64,000 nt of DNA from Erwinia sp. Lineage in GTDB: Bacteria; Pseudomonadota; Gammaproteobacteria; Enterobacterales; Enterobacteriaceae. Every line of letters starts with the position of its first letter. Within the stretch, counting starts at the first letter, position 1. The stretch is from contig OZ024666.1 in assembly GCA_964016415.1 (NCBI GenBank), positions 1,779,310 to 1,843,309 on the forward strand. The letters are read 5' to 3'. The notes under the pieces were generated by a model that saw nothing but the letters and a program-made list of their open reading frames with translations, had not been told where the DNA came from and did no database searches. Positions 61,784 through 64,000 of the stretch are shown here, piece after piece. The translations under genes were made by a program, and so were the position numbers.

Positions 61784-63895
61784 ATGCCTGATTCTCCGAT
61801 CGGCTATGCTGACCTGCGTTGGAATGAACAGGGTACACCTGTATCCCGAGTTTTTGATGACATCTATTTCTCCAGCGATATGGGGCCGGAAGAGACGCAG
61901 CATGTGTTTTTGCAAGGCAATGACCTGCCAGCCCGTTTTATGACTCATGATCGTGCGTTGTTTGTCGTCGCTGAAACCGGTTTCGGCACTGGTCTCAATT
62001 TTCTCTCACTCTGGCAGGCGTTCGACCTTTTTCGTGAACAACACCCTGATGCCCCGACAGAACGTCTGCACTTTATCAGTGTGGAGCAATATCCCTTAAA
62101 GCTCGATGATTTATGTGCGGCACATGCACATTGGCCTGCCCTGAGTCACTACGCAACTGCACTGCAACGGCAGTGGCCTGTCCCCCTACCCGGCTGCCAA
62201 CGTCTGCTGTTTGAGCAAGGGCGAGTTACGCTTGATCTGTGGTTTGGTGATGTTAACCAACTTATGGGACAAGTCGATGACAGCCTCTTCGGTCAGGTTG
62301 ATGCCTGGTTTCTCGATGGATTCTCCCCGGCAAAAAACCCCGGGATGTGGCATGACCGATTATTCCAGTGGATGGCGAAGCTGGCCCGCCCGGCTGGAAC
62401 ATTTTCCACCTTTACCGCTGCTGGTTTTGTCCGGCGCGGCTTGCAGGACGCTGGATTCAGGGTTGAAAAACACCCAGGGTTTGGAAAAAAACGTGAAATG
62501 CTGAAAGGCTTTATCACTTCACCACTGGCCACCCCGCACTCCCTGCCCTGGGCATGCCGTCCGGCAGCAAGTGGGGATGATGTGACAATTATCGGCGGAG
62601 GCATAGCCAGTATCCTGCTGGCCCTTGCACTGTTACGACGCGGTAAAACAGTCACTCTTTGTTGTGCTGATGCGCAACCTGCCACGGGTGCGTCAGGTAA
62701 CCTGCAGGGGGCACTCTATCCGTTGCTGGCACCTCATGACCCGGCACTGACCCGTTTTTTTCCTCAGGCTTTCACTTTCGCCCGTCGACTGTATGATGAA
62801 TTGCCCGTGAGTTTTGACCACCAATGGTGCGGCGTAACACAACTCGGCTGGGATGAGAAGAGTCGACAAAAAATCGCTAAAATGCTGGATATGGCGTTAC
62901 CTGAATCCATTGTGCGGAGCAGTTCTGCCGAGCGCGTCGCAAAAGAGTGTGGTCTCCCTTGTGACTGCTCAGGCTTGACATATCCGCTCGGCGGCTGGCT
63001 CTCACCAGCTCAGCTTACACGGCAGTTATTTATTCTTGCACAGCAGCAGGGGTTAATCGTTTACTGGCAGACCGAAATTACTGAGATTGAATTGCTGGGT
63101 CATCACTGGAGATTACTGAGTAAAGACAATCGTGTTATCAACAGTGCCAGTGTCGTTCTGGCAACAGGTCACACACTCAATCGGTTCACACAAACCGCTG
63201 CGCTTCCGGTATATGCAGTCAGTGGTCAGGTAAGCCACATTCCAAGCAATGAAGTCCTTTTCTCACTGAAACAAGTGCTCTGTTACGATGGCTACCTCAC
63301 ACCGGTCAATCCGCATAATCAGTATCACTGTATCGGTGCCAGCTATCATCGGGATAATGACAATACGGATTATCGTCCTGAGGATCAGCATAATAATCGT
63401 CAACGGTTGCTTAACTCACTTCCCGGTGTGCAGTGGCCCCATGCTGTCGATATCAGTGAAGGGAAGGCGCGCTGTGGCGTGCGATGCGCCACACGCGATC
63501 ACCTGCCAATGGTGGGACCGGCACCCGATTTTGCTGCTACTTTGCGTTGTTATGCAGACCTTCCTGCGATTGCCCTTCCTGAACAGGCAGACAGCGCACC
63601 TGTCTATGAAAATCTGTTTATTCTGGGGGCGCTTGGCTCGAGGGGATTATGCAGTGCACCCCTGGCAGCAGAGGTGCTGGCTGCAGAAATCTGTAATGAA
63701 CCGCAGCCTTTAGACCGTGATACGCTGGCAGCTTTGCACCCCAATCGTTACTGGGTCAGAAAGCTGCGTAGAGGAAAACCAGTCACTGTTCACAGCAGCA
63801 CAAAAAAACATGCCTTAATGCGTTGGGAAAGACGCTTTTACTTGCTGGAAAAGAGTTTCCCACATGCCCACCACCAGTATCTGGTCCCGTGGTGA
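61784..63895 (+). CDS. mnmC: Bifunctional tRNA mnm5s2U biosynthesis protein MnmC, with extended C-terminus
   Basis: MnmC completes the 5-methylaminomethyl-2-thiouridine wobble modification. The N-terminal SAM-dependent methyltransferase part ([33 protein letters not shown]) and the C-terminal FAD-dependent demodification oxidase ([49 protein letters not shown]) are both present. The 703 residues exceed E. coli (668). Similarity continues to [18 protein letters not shown], where E. coli ends, and then about 32 extra residues run antisense through the 3' end of yfcL. The ribosome site is weak (TGAG about eight bases upstream). fabB is divergent, as in E. coli. Confidence 0.97.
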   Translation: MPDSPIGYADLRWNEQGTPVSRVFDDIYFSSDMGPEETQHVFLQGNDLPARFMTHDRALFVVAETGFGTGLNFLSLWQAFDLFREQHPDAPTERLHFISVEQYPLKLDDLCAAHAHWPALSHYATALQRQWPVPLPGCQRLLFEQGRVTLDLWFGDVNQLMGQVDDSLFGQVDAWFLDGFSPAKNPGMWHDRLFQWMAKLARPAGTFSTFTAAGFVRRGLQDAGFRVEKHPGFGKKREMLKGFITSPLATPHSLPWACRPAASGDDVTIIGGGIASILLALALLRRGKTVTLCCADAQPATGASGNLQGALYPLLAPHDPALTRFFPQAFTFARRLYDELPVSFDHQWCGVTQLGWDEKSRQKIAKMLDMALPESIVRSSSAERVAKECGLPCDCSGLTYPLGGWLSPAQLTRQLFILAQQQGLIVYWQTEITEIELLGHHWRLLSKDNRVINSASVVLATGHTLNRFTQTAALPVYAVSGQVSHIPSNEVLFSLKQVLCYDGYLTPVNPHNQYHCIGASYHRDNDNTDYRPEDQHNNRQRLLNSLPGVQWPHAVDISEGKARCGVRCATRDHLPMVGPAPDFAATLRCYADLPAIALPEQADSAPVYENLFILGALGSRGLCSAPLAAEVLAAEICNEPQPLDRDTLAALHPNRYWVRKLRRGKPVTVHSSTKKHALMRWERRFYLLEKSFPHAHHQYLVPW

Positions 63896-64000
63896 TAACT
63901 CTCCGGCATGTATTGCATTTTGTAAGCTGTTAGCGACCTGTGCCTGCAAGGCTTCCGGGGAGTGCAATCCAGTGTTCTCAAGCTCTGCAACGGCAAGTGT
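63815..64000 (-). CDS. yfcL: YfcL family protein, C-terminal part (cut by window edge)
   Basis: The minus-strand frame entering from the right edge gives 61 codons ending in TAA at 63815-63817. The translation ([21 protein letters not shown] ... [30 protein letters not shown]) clearly matches the C-terminal two-thirds of E. coli YfcL (92 residues), a small protein of unknown function. E. coli has the same convergent order mnmC-yfcL. The 3' end overlaps the mnmC extension by 81 bases. Confidence 0.9.
   Translation of the reverse strand, partial: TLAVAELENTGLHSPEALQAQVANSLQNAIHAGELSPRDQILVVGMWETLFQQVKASFPTH

Noticed and set aside
1-64000. CRISPR array, prophage, transposon or tRNA gene
   Set aside because: No regularly spaced repeats, integrase or transposase frames, or tRNA cloverleaf features were seen; the window is dense core genes.

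Overview
The window is a stretch of enterobacterial core chromosome. Gene content, protein lengths and order follow Escherichia coli from gyrA through nuo, ackA-pta and hisJQMP to mnmC, but with many E. coli genes missing (ato, glp, inaA, arn and men regions, yfbS, yfcC, yfcE-G, folX, argT, yfcJ). In their place are a clade-3 catalase, a chemoreceptor, opgD and a rhodanese/MocR pair. The compact order, with rcsC directly after gyrA, suggests an Enterobacterales lineage outside Escherichia/Salmonella, possibly near Erwiniaceae. That placement is inference. I saw no tRNA or rRNA gene, insertion sequence, prophage or CRISPR array.

Layout. Positions 1-4850: the N-terminal part of rcsC (cut by the window edge), gyrA and divergent ubiG. 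5100-9010: the aerobic ribonucleotide reductase operon nrdA-nrdB-yfaE with candidate NrdR boxes. 9040-16640: accessory genes, namely the CinA-like yfaY, katA, elaB, a chemoreceptor with a sigma-28 type promoter, opgD and elaA. 16730-31880: the thirteen-gene complex I operon nuoA-N with nuoC and nuoD fused. 32300-37970: lrhA, alaA, yfbR, yfbT, yfbU and yfbV. 38260-41690: ackA-pta, the acetate overflow pathway. 41760-46530: yfcD, yfcH and the histidine transport operon hisJQMP. 46725-51660: ubiX, then the PurR-controlled cvpA-purF, then folC-dedD. 51720-56680: accD and the pdxB-usg-truA-dedA cluster. 56980-64000: flk, a rhodanese, a MocR regulator, fabB with FabR and FadR operators, mnmC, and the C-terminal part of yfcL.

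I find no evidence of a new multi-gene system. The strongest oddities are lesions and overlaps in otherwise conserved genes. hisP carries four in-frame stop codons and hisQ two, with no indels, full family length and conserved flanking protein, while hisJ and hisM are intact. flk is frameshifted at a T5 run, and the other frame supplies the C-terminal membrane anchor. mnmC has a C-terminal extension that runs antisense through the 3' end of yfcL.

Non-coding structure is also notable. A three-tier nested hairpin lies just upstream of the lrhA start, and another nested hairpin lies in the accD leader. Long perfect hairpins without U-tracts follow katA and opgD. FabR and FadR operators sit one base apart upstream of fabB.
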